From NCBI GenBank assembly GCA_028293125.1, contig JAQGPJ010000072.1, positions 1 to 64,000 of the forward strand: DNA of 64,000 nucleotides, read 5' to 3'. Positions within the stretch are counted from its first letter, which is position 1. Each line of letters starts with the position of its first letter. The position numbers were made by a program, and so were the translations under genes. The notes below the pieces were generated by a model. That model did no database searches. It saw only the letters and a list, made by a program, of their open reading frames with translations, and was not told where the DNA came from. Shown in pieces: positions 15,101 through 23,630 of this stretch. The DNA comes from Verrucomicrobiales bacterium (GTDB lineage Bacteria; Verrucomicrobiota; Verrucomicrobiia; Verrucomicrobiales; V1-33).

Positions 15101-17937
15101 GACCCGTTATTGAAGCCGCCATTCTGAATGAGTTCGCGGGCGGTGCCGGCGGGATCCTCAATCACGCTGATGTCGTCCAGCAGAATTTCCCCCGAATCCA
15201 GCAGACCGAAAATGAATTCGTTATACTGAGTGGGGTCGTTCTGACCATTGGTGGCGCGGGCAGTATAGGTGTAGGCGCCCCATACCCGGCGGGCGGTCTC
15301 ATTGCTGGCCGCCCAGGAGCCGGGGGAGTTGTTATCGGAACGGGGATCACGCAGCTCCAGACTGGAGCCGCCGCCGTCCGGAATGCCGGGCCAGCGGCCG
15401 CCGTCGGAGTAGTTCACCTCATCCACGGGATTCCCCACAGCGTCCTCCAGACGCACCAGCTCCCCGGAGCGTGACAGCGAGCCACTGAACTCGCCAACGA
15501 TGGACAGTCCCGGATGTTTGGTGGCCATCGACGCGGCGTTGCGGGCCACGATCAGGTATCCGCCGGGCGGCAGGGATGAGCCTGCGGGAAACACAAAATC
15601 CACTCCCCTTGTGAAGGCCCAGCCACTTAAATTCACCGCCGCCGTGCCGCGGTTGTGGAGCTCGATCCACTGCTCGTCGGAGTTCCGGAAGGGGAGCGGC
15701 GGATTTGCCTGCTCCTCCAACGGGCGCGGGTTATACATGAGCTCATTGATCACAATGTCCCCGTTGAGGGAAAAAGTGTTCGCCGCGCCAAAAGTGGGCG
15801 CGCTCGGATGCAGCCAGCGCGCGTCCAGACGTCCGCGCAGGCTGTTGGTGACGGCGCGGGCATCGCCGAAGGCCCCGCCTCCGGCCGTGAACAGGAAGAG
15901 CTTGTTCCCGGAGACCGGAGCGAAGCCCAGAGTGGCCGCATTGACTGTCACAAATCCGCCGGGCGCGACAGCGGCGGCGGAGGGGAAGGTGTAAGCCGGA
16001 CCCGCGGAGCTTTTCAGCACCCAGCCCGTGATGTCCACCGGAGCGGACGAAATATTGGTCAGCTCCACGCGGAAGTCAGGATCAGTGGCGGGGCTGATTT
16101 CATTGATCACCACCGAGGTCAGCGCAGTGTTGGCGGAGGGAGGCTGCTCCACAGCCTCCAAAGAGGCCGCAAAAACCATGTCCGGGCTGGAGGGCGGGTT
16201 CTGATGCACCTCCACCGCAAGGACATTGGCTCCGGAGCGCAGCAGGGTGCCGGGCACGGCGATGGCTGCGGAAAGCGAGGCGTTCCCCACTTCCGCGGAG
16301 GCCGTCGTGTTATACTCCATCGCCCCGTCCGGCATGTTGAATCGGGAAATTTCCGTGCCGTTCAGGTAAAACACCGCTCCGTCGTCTGTCAGGTGCCGCA
16401 GGGTCAGCGTTGTCAGGGAGGGGACACCGCTGAAGGAGAAGGTTTTGCGGAAATAGTGGGCCGGGACGCCGCCCGTGATCTGTGTTTTCAGGGAACCGCC
16501 GCCGTTGGGATCCGTGGGGGCGGTGAGCGGCGTGAAGGTGCCGGAGGCCAGTCCGGCCACGGAGGAGACAGGCAGGGCGCGGGTCCACAGAGCCACATCG
16601 TCCAAGCTGCCCGACCAGTTTTCACTGGTCTGGTCTCCTCCGAAATAGAAGGGCTGCGGGTTTTCGGTTCCCTGCGTGATGGTGCCGCCGCCGGAGGCCG
16701 TTCCGTTCCGGTAATAGGTCAGGGTGGGACCGGATTTCACAATGGCGTGGTGCACCCAGCTGCCGGTGGGGAAGTCGGAGTAGTCCGCATTCTGGCCGGC
16801 GGCCCCGCTGTGGTATTCAAACGAGCTCGGGGTGAATTTGAGGAATTCCCGCGGATTCCATTCCGAACCTGAGGGACTGTAGCGGTTTCCCAGCACCACC
16901 GAGGTGCCGCCTCCCTCATTGGAATTTGCCCAAAAAGCCCAGGTGAAACTGTTGGTCAGGGTCATCACCGGGATGAGCGCACTGCCTGTGGAGACATAAT
17001 CCGAAGCACCCTGCAGGCTGAGCACCCGGCCGCGCACAGGATCGGCTGCCCACGAGGGCCCGTTCACCAAAGTGCCCGCCTGCCCGCCGGTGACTGCATT
17101 GGCGGCCACCGTGCCGGAGGTTTCATTCAGCGGCCACCACGCCAGCAGACCTTCACCCGCTCCGGAAACAGCGGCGTTTCCGGAATACAGCGCGGCCTGC
17201 GCGGAGGGCCAGGCGGTGTCATTGTAGCCGGTGGTGCTCCATTCCGCGTCAGGAGCTGCAGCCTCCGCGCGGTATTTCCACACATCATCCAAAGCCGCGA
17301 GGGTGGTTTCCACCACCCCCTGTCCCTCAATGGGAAAATTCGCAGCTCCGGGCGTGCCGCCCAGCGCGGGGCTGGCAGTCCAGTTGGAGGCTCGGCTGTC
17401 AGCGCTGCCTTGGTCCCGCTTGGCCAGGGTGGGCCCGCCGCCATCCGGTCCCACCGGCCAGTCCCCGCCGTCGGAGTAGGTCACCTCATCCATGATGCGG
17501 TTGCTGTTGTTCTCCAGACGCAGGGTGTCGCCCGAGTTGTCCAAAGCGCCCTTTAAAGGCCCCATGGCCCCTTTCCCAGCCAGTCCTGCATTCGCGGGGT
17601 CCGCCGCCACCACCATAAACCCATGCCCCGCAATGACCGTGCCTTTGGGAAATGTGTAGCCTGTGCCACCGCTCAGGCTCCAGCCGGAGATGTCCACGTT
17701 CACCCCCATCAGGTTGCGCAGCTCGATCCATTCGGTGCCGCCTGCCGTGGCCGGGTGGTAATTGATCTCATTGAAAACCACCACACTGTCCGCGGACCGG
17801 GCTGGGGCGGCGCACAGGCAGACGGAGACCAAGGCGGCCAGTTGGACGCCGGCCAGAGGGGAGCTTGATAATTTCACAGAAGGGGTGCGGGGGGAATCGG
17901 GCTGAAGGGAAACGCTTCCGTCAGGTGCTGCGGTCAC
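12121..17937 (-). CDS. Giant secreted lamin-tail / LamG / CotH-kinase protein
   Basis: 1,938 residues from the ATG at 17937. A GTG at 17877 (VKLSSSPLAGVQLAALV) would start right at the signal peptide and may be the real start. Domains in order: lamin-tail (LTD) about 50-190 (VVFNEINYHPATAGGTEWIEL); a LamG/concanavalin-like region about 260-450; LTD about 608-720 (VVINEISPATDPDFRVELTN); LTD about 730-880; a carbohydrate-binding-like region and an Ig-like region about 900-1150; CotH about 1175-1520 (VRLKGSERGRPKDV, MYFPWDMDF with the catalytic-type Asp pair); LTD about 1635-1790; and a C-terminal module. CotH kinases phosphorylate secreted proteins in Bacillus spores; the same fold in Verrucomicrobia has unknown targets. 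Monocistronic, facing the nuclease gene. Confidence 0.88.
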   Translation of the reverse strand: MTAAPDGSVSLQPDSPRTPSVKLSSSPLAGVQLAALVSVCLCAAPARSADSVVVFNEINYHPATAGGTEWIELRNLMGVNVDISGWSLSGGTGYTFPKGTVIAGHGFMVVAADPANAGLAGKGAMGPLKGALDNSGDTLRLENNSNRIMDEVTYSDGGDWPVGPDGGGPTLAKRDQGSADSRASNWTASPALGGTPGAANFPIEGQGVVETTLAALDDVWKYRAEAAAPDAEWSTTGYNDTAWPSAQAALYSGNAAVSGAGEGLLAWWPLNETSGTVAANAVTGGQAGTLVNGPSWAADPVRGRVLSLQGASDYVSTGSALIPVMTLTNSFTWAFWANSNEGGGTSVVLGNRYSPSGSEWNPREFLKFTPSSFEYHSGAAGQNADYSDFPTGSWVHHAIVKSGPTLTYYRNGTASGGGTITQGTENPQPFYFGGDQTSENWSGSLDDVALWTRALPVSSVAGLASGTFTPLTAPTDPNGGGSLKTQITGGVPAHYFRKTFSFSGVPSLTTLTLRHLTDDGAVFYLNGTEISRFNMPDGAMEYNTTASAEVGNASLSAAIAVPGTLLRSGANVLAVEVHQNPPSSPDMVFAASLEAVEQPPSANTALTSVVINEISPATDPDFRVELTNISSAPVDITGWVLKSSAGPAYTFPSAAAVAPGGFVTVNAATLGFAPVSGNKLFLFTAGGGAFGDARAVTNSLRGRLDARWLHPSAPTFGAANTFSLNGDIVINELMYNPRPLEEQANPPLPFRNSDEQWIELHNRGTAAVNLSGWAFTRGVDFVFPAGSSLPPGGYLIVARNAASMATKHPGLSIVGEFSGSLSRSGELVRLEDAVGNPVDEVNYSDGGRWPGIPDGGGSSLELRDPRSDNNSPGSWAASNETARRVWGAYTYTARATNGQNDPTQYNEFIFGLLDSGEILLDDISVIEDPAGTARELIQNGGFNNGSMAAWRFLGTHRHVEVIDDPDSPGNKVLHLQASGASEHMHNHAETTLKSGASFVTINSSKDYKISFRAKWLSGSNALNTRLYFNRAAAVTKLTAQPDGGTPGAANSTLTANAGPELNGLTHFPVVPAAGAPATVSVNATDPDGITGLTLFYSVNGVDFSSTPMTSNGSGKFFGTVPAQAKGAKVQFYVSAQDNAGAVSLEPAAGLDSRAMIPWEDGQAKLDYGPVQPNNFRIVMTAADVSFMHTNTQVMSNDPLGCTVIYNESSIYYDCGVRLKGSERGRPKDVRVGFNVSFPDDHLFLGAHGTISIDRSGSGDEFSQKEIMVKHAAASAGGIPSMNDDLIRVIAPKSAHTGSAMLLKSRFDNEWLDNQFENGGDGRMFEFELIYYPTTTTGGVEGLKRPDPDDVRGVDARTLGGLEKERYRWHWLIDTNRDADDYSGLISLLQTFSKSGAAYNAELPQKVDVDEWLRAFAIQTLFGVGDSYSSGSQHNLLVYFRPDDGKAMYFPWDMDFTFNLSTSSSVVNNGDLTKMLNASPANFRSYYGQLEELCSTVFNSAYMTPWAQHYGQFLPSQNLTQYISYISSRRTFVLSAVNAAVPPVAFAIITPDGGSTAESTAVIKGTGWVNVAEIRLTSTGQPLAITWTAKNAWSVTVPVKPGANTVSLSAYDRSGVLIGSATVAITGTGTSVPASAENLAVSEVMYHPAASSAAEAAAGYADEEQFEFVELVNTSPTLTVDLTGAAFTDGIAMTLPPTLLTPGGRIVISRNPEAFAVRYGAGIAAPSGFGASTSPALSNSGETLQLKAADGGIIAEFVYSDTAPWPVDADGAGYSLTAVRPGATNAADPASWRTSAAVGGTPGVDDRISLSAWLAAFGVTDANSDSDGDGLPAPMEYAAGYSPTAASPGAPVSVRTAEDNGVAFPWISFVQKIGTDDVIMAAEVSSALSAWSATQPDAIKYAGRKNNGDGTETVQYQSATPLSPAVPRQFLRFRVTVAP

Positions 17938-18130
17938 ATTCCGTGACGGAGGCGTGACAGACGATTATGCGGACCTGGTCAGGGAAAAGGAAGTAAATTC
18001 AAATTCCGATGGTGGCCCTCCACATCCTGGCCTTTCTCCTCCCCTCCTCCGGGACCCATTGGAGCCGAAACCGATCAAGGTATATTCGACTGCTGGGCGG
18101 GATGGCCTGAGCCACCGGGACTGCCGTCAC

Positions 18131-18337
18131 TTATAACTTCGCCAGCAGGCTGGCCTTCAGGGCAAGGGCAAGTTTTTGAGCCTTGTCAAGGCCTTCGACA
18201 ATGGCGGGGCGATCACTGGACGGCAGAGTGCCAAGCCATACGCTGAAGTTTTCGTTGGTTATGGACAATGGAAGTGAGGCGGTGGCCGGGCTCACTTCAG
18301 GCCCGGATCGCCCCGCCTTCATGGCAACAGGCCGCAC
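18131..18337 (-). CDS. Possible small protein, unknown
   Basis: 68 codons. The second half (ENFSVWLGTLPSSDRPAIVE followed by GLDKAQKLALALKASLLAKL) looks like amphipathic helices, unlike typical antisense translation in this window. It overlaps only the untranslated leader of the next operon. Weak. Confidence 0.25.
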   Translation of the reverse strand: MRPVAMKAGRSGPEVSPATASLPLSITNENFSVWLGTLPSSDRPAIVEGLDKAQKLALALKASLLAKL

Positions 18338-18381
18338 CCGGCGAAATACATGGAGGGAGCCGACGTATAGTCAGAAAACCC

Positions 18382-19788
18382 ATGGGCCGTTTCCATTTCA
18401 CCCTTCAATCCCGCAGCACAGCGGCGCTGTTGTGCATTTCCGCGGGCATGCCGCTGGGTGCGGCGGAGGGAAAACCGGATCCGGAACCGGCGGAGGCCAT
18501 GCGTGTTCTGAAGGCCAACTGCCTGTCCTGTCACAATGAGGAGAAGCGCAAAGGCGGCCTGGCTTTGACCTCCCGCGAGGCTTTGCTGAAAGGAGGCGAA
18601 AGCGGCGCTGCGGTGATTGAAGGCAATCCGGACGCCAGTCCCCTGATCCAGTCGCTGGCAGCGGATGCAGATCCCCATATGCCGCCCAAAAAGCAGCTCA
18701 GCGATGTGGATCTCACCCAGCTCAGGAACTGGGTGCGGGATGGGTTTGCCTGGGATGCGGCGGCGCTTGCCGGCCCCGCATCGGCTCCGCGGCCGGTGTC
18801 GCTGGCGGCCATGTCCTCCGCTTACAAACCGATCATGGCTCTGGCTCTGTCGCCGGACGGCTCCCGGCTGGCGGCAGGTTGCGGGAATGAGGTTCTGCTT
18901 TTCAAAATGGACCCGGCGGGCCCGGTGCTGCTGGCGCGGGCACAGGCCCATCCCGACACGGTCCAGTCCATGGCATGGATGCCTGATGGCAAGATTTTGG
19001 TTACTGGCGCATTCCGGCGCGTGGTGGTCTGGAATACAGAGAACCTGACTTTGCTGCGGGAGACAGTATCCGGGCTCACCGACCGCATCAGCTCCATTCT
19101 GGTGCTTCCACAGGCGCCTGGCCAGGCAGTGCTGGCGGACGGGCTGACGGCGGAGAGCGGTGTTGTCAGGGTCCTGGACACGGGTTCAGGGCATGTCCTG
19201 CGTTCGTGGACGGCCCACACGGACACCATTTACGCCATGGCGCTGAGTCATGACGGCAAGCATCTCGCCACGGCGGGGGGCGACAAACTGGTCAAGCTGT
19301 GGGACCCGGCCACAGGCACGGAGACCGCCCGTCTGGAAGCCCATTCCTCACAGGTGCTGAGTGTGGCCTTCAACCCCGATGACACCCAGCTGATCACCGG
19401 CGGGGCGGACCGCCAGTTGAAGGTCTGGGACGCGGGAACGCGGGGGAATCTCATCAGCCTGCCGGTCAGGGACAGCGCCTTCAATGCCTTGGACTGGAGC
19501 ACTTCAGGAGCTGCGGTTTTCGCGGTGATGAACGACGGGGCGGTGATGAAATACACGAATTTCAAAGCCCACACCGGCGCCCAGAGCTCGGAGACCGGAA
19601 ACGAGCGGCGTCTGGGAAAGGTGGAGTCAGCCCTTTACTGCCTCACGGTCAGCCCTGACGGGGAGCGCTTTTTCGCGGGTTCGCACAACGGAACCATTTT
19701 CGGCTGGGACAAGGAGGGAAAACCGATGGACCCCATCCGTGCCGCCACCGTCTCAGTGCCCACCGCCATCACCCCGCCGCCGCCATGA
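18382..19788 (+). CDS. c-type cytochrome domain plus WD40-repeat protein
   Basis: 468 residues from ATG 18382, chosen because it gives a signal-like start (MGRFHFTLQSRSTAALLCIS) and AEG cleavage; an upstream in-frame ATG at 18268 gives no signal. Planctomycete-type cytochrome region with one haem motif CLSCH (about 53-57), then MPPKKQLSDVDLTQLRNWV. From about 140 on there are roughly six to seven WD40-like repeats (e.g. HTDTIYAMALSHDGKHLATA, KLVKLWDPATG, RQLKVWDAG), giving a periplasmic propeller. First gene of a six-gene operon; its stop overlaps the next start by ATGA. The combination suggests a scaffold with a redox-active head. Substrate unknown. Confidence 0.85.
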   Translation: MGRFHFTLQSRSTAALLCISAGMPLGAAEGKPDPEPAEAMRVLKANCLSCHNEEKRKGGLALTSREALLKGGESGAAVIEGNPDASPLIQSLAADADPHMPPKKQLSDVDLTQLRNWVRDGFAWDAAALAGPASAPRPVSLAAMSSAYKPIMALALSPDGSRLAAGCGNEVLLFKMDPAGPVLLARAQAHPDTVQSMAWMPDGKILVTGAFRRVVVWNTENLTLLRETVSGLTDRISSILVLPQAPGQAVLADGLTAESGVVRVLDTGSGHVLRSWTAHTDTIYAMALSHDGKHLATAGGDKLVKLWDPATGTETARLEAHSSQVLSVAFNPDDTQLITGGADRQLKVWDAGTRGNLISLPVRDSAFNALDWSTSGAAVFAVMNDGAVMKYTNFKAHTGAQSSETGNERRLGKVESALYCLTVSPDGERFFAGSHNGTIFGWDKEGKPMDPIRAATVSVPTAITPPPP

Positions 19789-22292
19789 AATCCGCCATAC
19801 AGACACTGCTGCTTTCCGGCCTGGCCGCTTTGCCGGTCTGGCAGGTCCGTGCCAGCGAGGCGGCACCGGACGCTGGAAAGAGGGCAGTGACGGAGGACGT
19901 TGGATCCTTGGTTATTGAACCGCCGGTGCTGGCCGTGGAGGCGGGGCATCCCGCGTCCTTTTTGGTCACCGCCCGCCGGCTGGATGGATTTGAAACCGAT
20001 GTCACGGCCAGTGTCGCGGTGGGCTCAAGTGACACCGGCAAGCTCAATCCCGCCGGTGCCGGTGTGGTGCGCGGAATAGCCGTGGGCACCGCATCCCTGA
20101 CGGTGCGGCTGGGAAACCACCAGACGGAGCTGCCTGTTCAAATCACGGCCCCGCCCTCCGATGCACCGGTCTCCTTTGTGCGCGATGTGCTGCCGGTTCT
20201 GGGAAAAGCGGGGTGCAATGCCGGTGCCTGCCATGCCAAGGCTGACGGCCAGAACGGATTCCGACTGACGGTTTTCTCTTTTGATCCAAAGTCCGACTAT
20301 CAAAATATTGTCGAGGGAGCCCGGGGCCGCCGCATCTTCCCCTCCGACCCGGAGGAGAGCCTTCTTCTTCTCAAAGCCACGCAGACCGTGCCGCATGAGG
20401 GAGGCGTGCGCTTTGAGCGCGGCTCCGACGCCTGGCGCACGCTGACGGCATGGATCGGCGGCGGCATGGCCTATCAGAACAAGGATGAACCGGCGGTGGC
20501 GGCCATCTCGGTGTTCCCGCAGGAACGTCGCTACCGGAAAGGCGCCTCCCAGCGGCTGGTGGTGCATGCCCGGTATGCGGACGGTTCCGTGCGGGATGTC
20601 ACCGCGCTTTCCAAATTCGAATCCAACGACAAGCAGATCGCCACCGTTAGCGAGGACGGGAAAATCACGGTGGACCACCTCGGCGGCCAGGCGGTGGTTG
20701 TGGCCCGGTTCATGGGCATGGTCGGGGATTCCAAAGTGATGGTGCCGGCGGACCGCCCGCTGCCGGAGGAGAGGTATCAGTCACTGCCGGCGAACAATTT
20801 CATCGACACCCTGGCGTGGAACCGCTTCCAACAACTGGGCCTGTTCCCTTCGGAGCCCTGCACGGATGCGGAATTTCTGAGGCGCGCCTCGCTGGACACT
20901 CTAGGCCTGCTGCCAAAGCCTGAGGAGGTCCGCAGCTTCCTGGCGGACACCGATCCGGAAAAACGCGTCAAGGCCATTGAGCGCTTGCTGGCGCATCCGG
21001 CGTGGGCGGACCTTTGGGCCACTAAGTGGGCGGACCTGCTGCGGCCCAACCCGGACCGTGTGGGGGTCAAGGGAGTGTATCTGCTGGATCAATGGCTGCG
21101 GGAAAGCTTTCGGGAGAACAAACCCTGGAACCAGTTTGTGCGGGAGATTCTGCTCACCCAGGGCAACACCCACCGCTACGGCCCGGCGGTGGTCTACCGG
21201 GACCGGCGCGAACCGGCGGAGCTGACCACCATGTTCAGCCAGCTCTTCCTGGGCACGAGGCTGGAGTGCGCCAAGTGCCATCATCACCCCAACGAGAAGT
21301 GGAGTCAGGAGGATTTTTACCGGCTTGCAGCCTACTTCGCGCCTCTGCATCCCAAAGGCGGCGGCATTTCTGCCCCCATCTCCGGGGGGAATGAGACTTT
21401 CTTTGTGTCCGCCGTCGGATCCCTGAAACATCCCGTGACAGGCGAGGTGATGAAACCGCAGCCGCCGGATGGCCCGCAGGCGTCCATCAAAGAGGGGGAG
21501 GATCCCCGGCTGGCGCTGGCGGATTGGATGCTGGATCCGGAGAATCCCTTCTTCGCGCGCGCCATGGCCAACCGCATCTGGGCGCAGTTTTTCGGCAAGG
21601 GGATTGTGGACCCGGTGGATGATTTCCGGCTCTCGAATCCGCCCTCCAATCCTGCGCTGATGGACGCTCTGGCGGCGGAGTTCATCCGGCTGAATTACGA
21701 CGGCAAGGCGCTGGCCCGGACCATTCTCCAGTCGCGGCTTTACCAATTGGGCAGCGAACCGAATGAAACCAACACCGCGGACACCCGGAATTTCTCCCGC
21801 TCCTACCGCCGGCGCATGGCCGCCGAGGTGATGGCCGATGCGGTGGCGGACATTACCCAAGTCCCGACGAAGTATCCGGGCATGCCGGTGGGATCGCGCG
21901 CCATGACCTCGTGGACTTATAAAGTCGATTCGCGCACCATGGACGCCTTTGGCAGACCCAACTCCAGCAGCGACTGCCCCTGCGAGCGCAATCTGGCCCC
22001 CGCGATCGGCCAGGCACTGCACCTGATGAATTCCGACGTGCTGCAGACCAAACTGGCCAGCACTGAGCCCCAAGCCCGCGTGCAGCGCCTGGCTGCGGAA
22101 AACGCCGCTCCTCCGGAGGTGGTCGCTGAGCTTTATCTGGCCTGCTATGGCCGACCTCCGGCGGCGGATGAGCTGGCGGTGGCCGCCGGGCGGTTTCCGG
22201 CGGATCCCAAGGATGCCGCAGGCCGCCGTCAGGCAGTCGAGGATATCCTCTGGTCCCTGATCAACTCCGCTGAATTTGTCTTCAACCACTGA
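19785..22292 (+). CDS. DUF1549/DUF1553 protein with Ig-like domains and cytochrome motif
   Basis: 835 residues, signal peptide at 1-22. A BIG2-like Ig domain about 45-120, then VRDVLPVLGKAGCNAGACHAK split here as VLGKAGCNAGACH (about 140), a haem-binding motif with a CX4CH spacing typical of this family. Second Ig-like domain about 235-320 (ISVFPQERRYRKGASQRLVV). DUF1549 about 340-550 with ECAKCHHHPNEKWSQEDFYR. DUF1553 about 580-820 (FFARAMANRIWAQFFGKGIV). In PVC bacteria such genes almost always precede a DUF1501 gene, as here (12 bp). Function unproven; a periplasmic oxidoreductase or polysaccharide-degradation role has been suggested for the group. Confidence 0.88.
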   Translation: MKSAIQTLLLSGLAALPVWQVRASEAAPDAGKRAVTEDVGSLVIEPPVLAVEAGHPASFLVTARRLDGFETDVTASVAVGSSDTGKLNPAGAGVVRGIAVGTASLTVRLGNHQTELPVQITAPPSDAPVSFVRDVLPVLGKAGCNAGACHAKADGQNGFRLTVFSFDPKSDYQNIVEGARGRRIFPSDPEESLLLLKATQTVPHEGGVRFERGSDAWRTLTAWIGGGMAYQNKDEPAVAAISVFPQERRYRKGASQRLVVHARYADGSVRDVTALSKFESNDKQIATVSEDGKITVDHLGGQAVVVARFMGMVGDSKVMVPADRPLPEERYQSLPANNFIDTLAWNRFQQLGLFPSEPCTDAEFLRRASLDTLGLLPKPEEVRSFLADTDPEKRVKAIERLLAHPAWADLWATKWADLLRPNPDRVGVKGVYLLDQWLRESFRENKPWNQFVREILLTQGNTHRYGPAVVYRDRREPAELTTMFSQLFLGTRLECAKCHHHPNEKWSQEDFYRLAAYFAPLHPKGGGISAPISGGNETFFVSAVGSLKHPVTGEVMKPQPPDGPQASIKEGEDPRLALADWMLDPENPFFARAMANRIWAQFFGKGIVDPVDDFRLSNPPSNPALMDALAAEFIRLNYDGKALARTILQSRLYQLGSEPNETNTADTRNFSRSYRRRMAAEVMADAVADITQVPTKYPGMPVGSRAMTSWTYKVDSRTMDAFGRPNSSSDCPCERNLAPAIGQALHLMNSDVLQTKLASTEPQARVQRLAAENAAPPEVVAELYLACYGRPPAADELAVAAGRFPADPKDAAGRRQAVEDILWSLINSAEFVFNH

Positions 22293-22304
22293 CCTCTCCC
22301 GATT

Positions 22305-23627
22305 ATGGCTGTGCATCTAAACTGCGATGGATCATCGCGCCGGGATTTCCTGCAACTGGGGCTGGGCGGCCTCGTGGGCTTCGGTCTCTGCGACCTGCTA
22401 CGGCTCAGGGCTGTGGCTGCGGAGACTGGCAAAAAACCGGTGAACTGCATCATGATCTGGCTGGACGGTGGTCCCTCCCATTTCGAAACCTTCGATCCCA
22501 AGCCGGATGCCCCGTCGGATATCCGGGGCACTTTCCCCACCGTGGCCACCAAGGTGCCCGGAGTGCATTTCAGCGAGCCGGTGACCAAACTGGCCGGTGT
22601 TTTCGACAAGTTCACGGTCGTCCGGTCCATCTGCCACCGGGACCCGAACCATGGCGGCGGCAACCACTACATGATGACGGGAGCTCCCACTCCGGTGCCG
22701 GTGGGCTGCGGGGCCTTTGTGACCTTCCATCCCTCCATGGGGTCGATGGTCTCTTATTCACGGGGCGTGCAGGGGGGCCTGCCGCCCTACATGGCCATGC
22801 CGTCCAACACCAGGTCCGGCGGCCCGAATTTCCTTGGCGGCCAGCATGCCCCCTTCATCATCCCCGGCGGCCCCAACTCCGAGCATTTCCGGGTCAATGA
22901 TGTGGTGCTCCCCGCGGGCATCGCGGAGGGACGCGTGAGCTCGCGCCGTGATCTAAGGGCCGCGCTGGACCGCATGAAGCGGGGCACGGACAAAATGATG
23001 GAGGATCCGGCGGTGGAGTTCGACCGGTTCTACGAGCAGGGCTTCGACTTGGTGTCCTCGGCGAGAGCGCAGGAGGCTTTTGATATCAGCCGCGAGGACG
23101 CGAAGGTGAGGGAGCGCTACGGACGCAATGATATGGGGCAGCGGTTCCTTCTGGCCCGCCGCCTGGTGGAGGTCGGGGTCTCATGGGTGACCGTCAACTG
23201 GGGCGGCTGGGACCACCACGAGAACATTGCCACCGCCTACAAAGGCGACGCGCTCAAAACGCTGGACCAAGGTGTCTCCGCGCTGCTGACGGATCTGGAT
23301 GAGCGCGGTCTGCTGGACTCCACCCTGGTGCTGCTGCTGGGGGAATTCGGCCGCACCCCCAAAATCAACGAGAAGGGGGGACGCGACCACTGGCCGAACG
23401 CCATGTCCGTGCTCATGGCCGGTGCCGGCATTCCCGGAGGCCAGATCGTCGGGGCCACCGATGTGAAAGGTTATTACGCCTCCAACAATGTTTACCGGCC
23501 TGAGGACTTCGCGGCCTCCATCTACACCAAAATGGGCATCGATCCGCGCCAGCATCTGGAAACCACCGCCGGTCGACCAGTGCAGCTGGTGAACGATGGC
23601 CGTCTTATCAAAGAGCTGTTTGTCTGA
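22305..23627 (+). CDS. DUF1501 family protein with Tat signal
   Basis: 440 residues. It opens with a twin-arginine signal S-R-R-D-F-L-Q-L-G-L-G-G (about 9-20), so it is exported folded. DUF1501 belongs to the alkaline phosphatase/sulfatase superfamily. Visible core motifs: MIWLDGGPSHFETFDPKPD (about 48-66), NHGGGNHYMMTG, WDHHENIATAY (about 303), LLLGEFGRTP (about 343) and GGRDHWPNAMSVLMAGAG. The metal-site Asp/His positions thus look intact, but no enzyme activity is established. It follows the DUF1549/1553 gene by 12 bp and precedes the PPC protein by 3 bp. Confidence 0.9.
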   Translation: MAVHLNCDGSSRRDFLQLGLGGLVGFGLCDLLRLRAVAAETGKKPVNCIMIWLDGGPSHFETFDPKPDAPSDIRGTFPTVATKVPGVHFSEPVTKLAGVFDKFTVVRSICHRDPNHGGGNHYMMTGAPTPVPVGCGAFVTFHPSMGSMVSYSRGVQGGLPPYMAMPSNTRSGGPNFLGGQHAPFIIPGGPNSEHFRVNDVVLPAGIAEGRVSSRRDLRAALDRMKRGTDKMMEDPAVEFDRFYEQGFDLVSSARAQEAFDISREDAKVRERYGRNDMGQRFLLARRLVEVGVSWVTVNWGGWDHHENIATAYKGDALKTLDQGVSALLTDLDERGLLDSTLVLLLGEFGRTPKINEKGGRDHWPNAMSVLMAGAGIPGGQIVGATDVKGYYASNNVYRPEDFAASIYTKMGIDPRQHLETTAGRPVQLVNDGRLIKELFV

Positions 23628-23630
23628 CGG

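Noticed and set aside
20901-22316. Long minus-strand frame (471 codons) under the DUF1549/1553 gene
   Set aside because: Composition is dominated by R, H, Q and G with no homology signal. The plus-strand gene is certain. The same applies to other long antisense frames at 13414-14610, 15655-16872 and 36351-37733.
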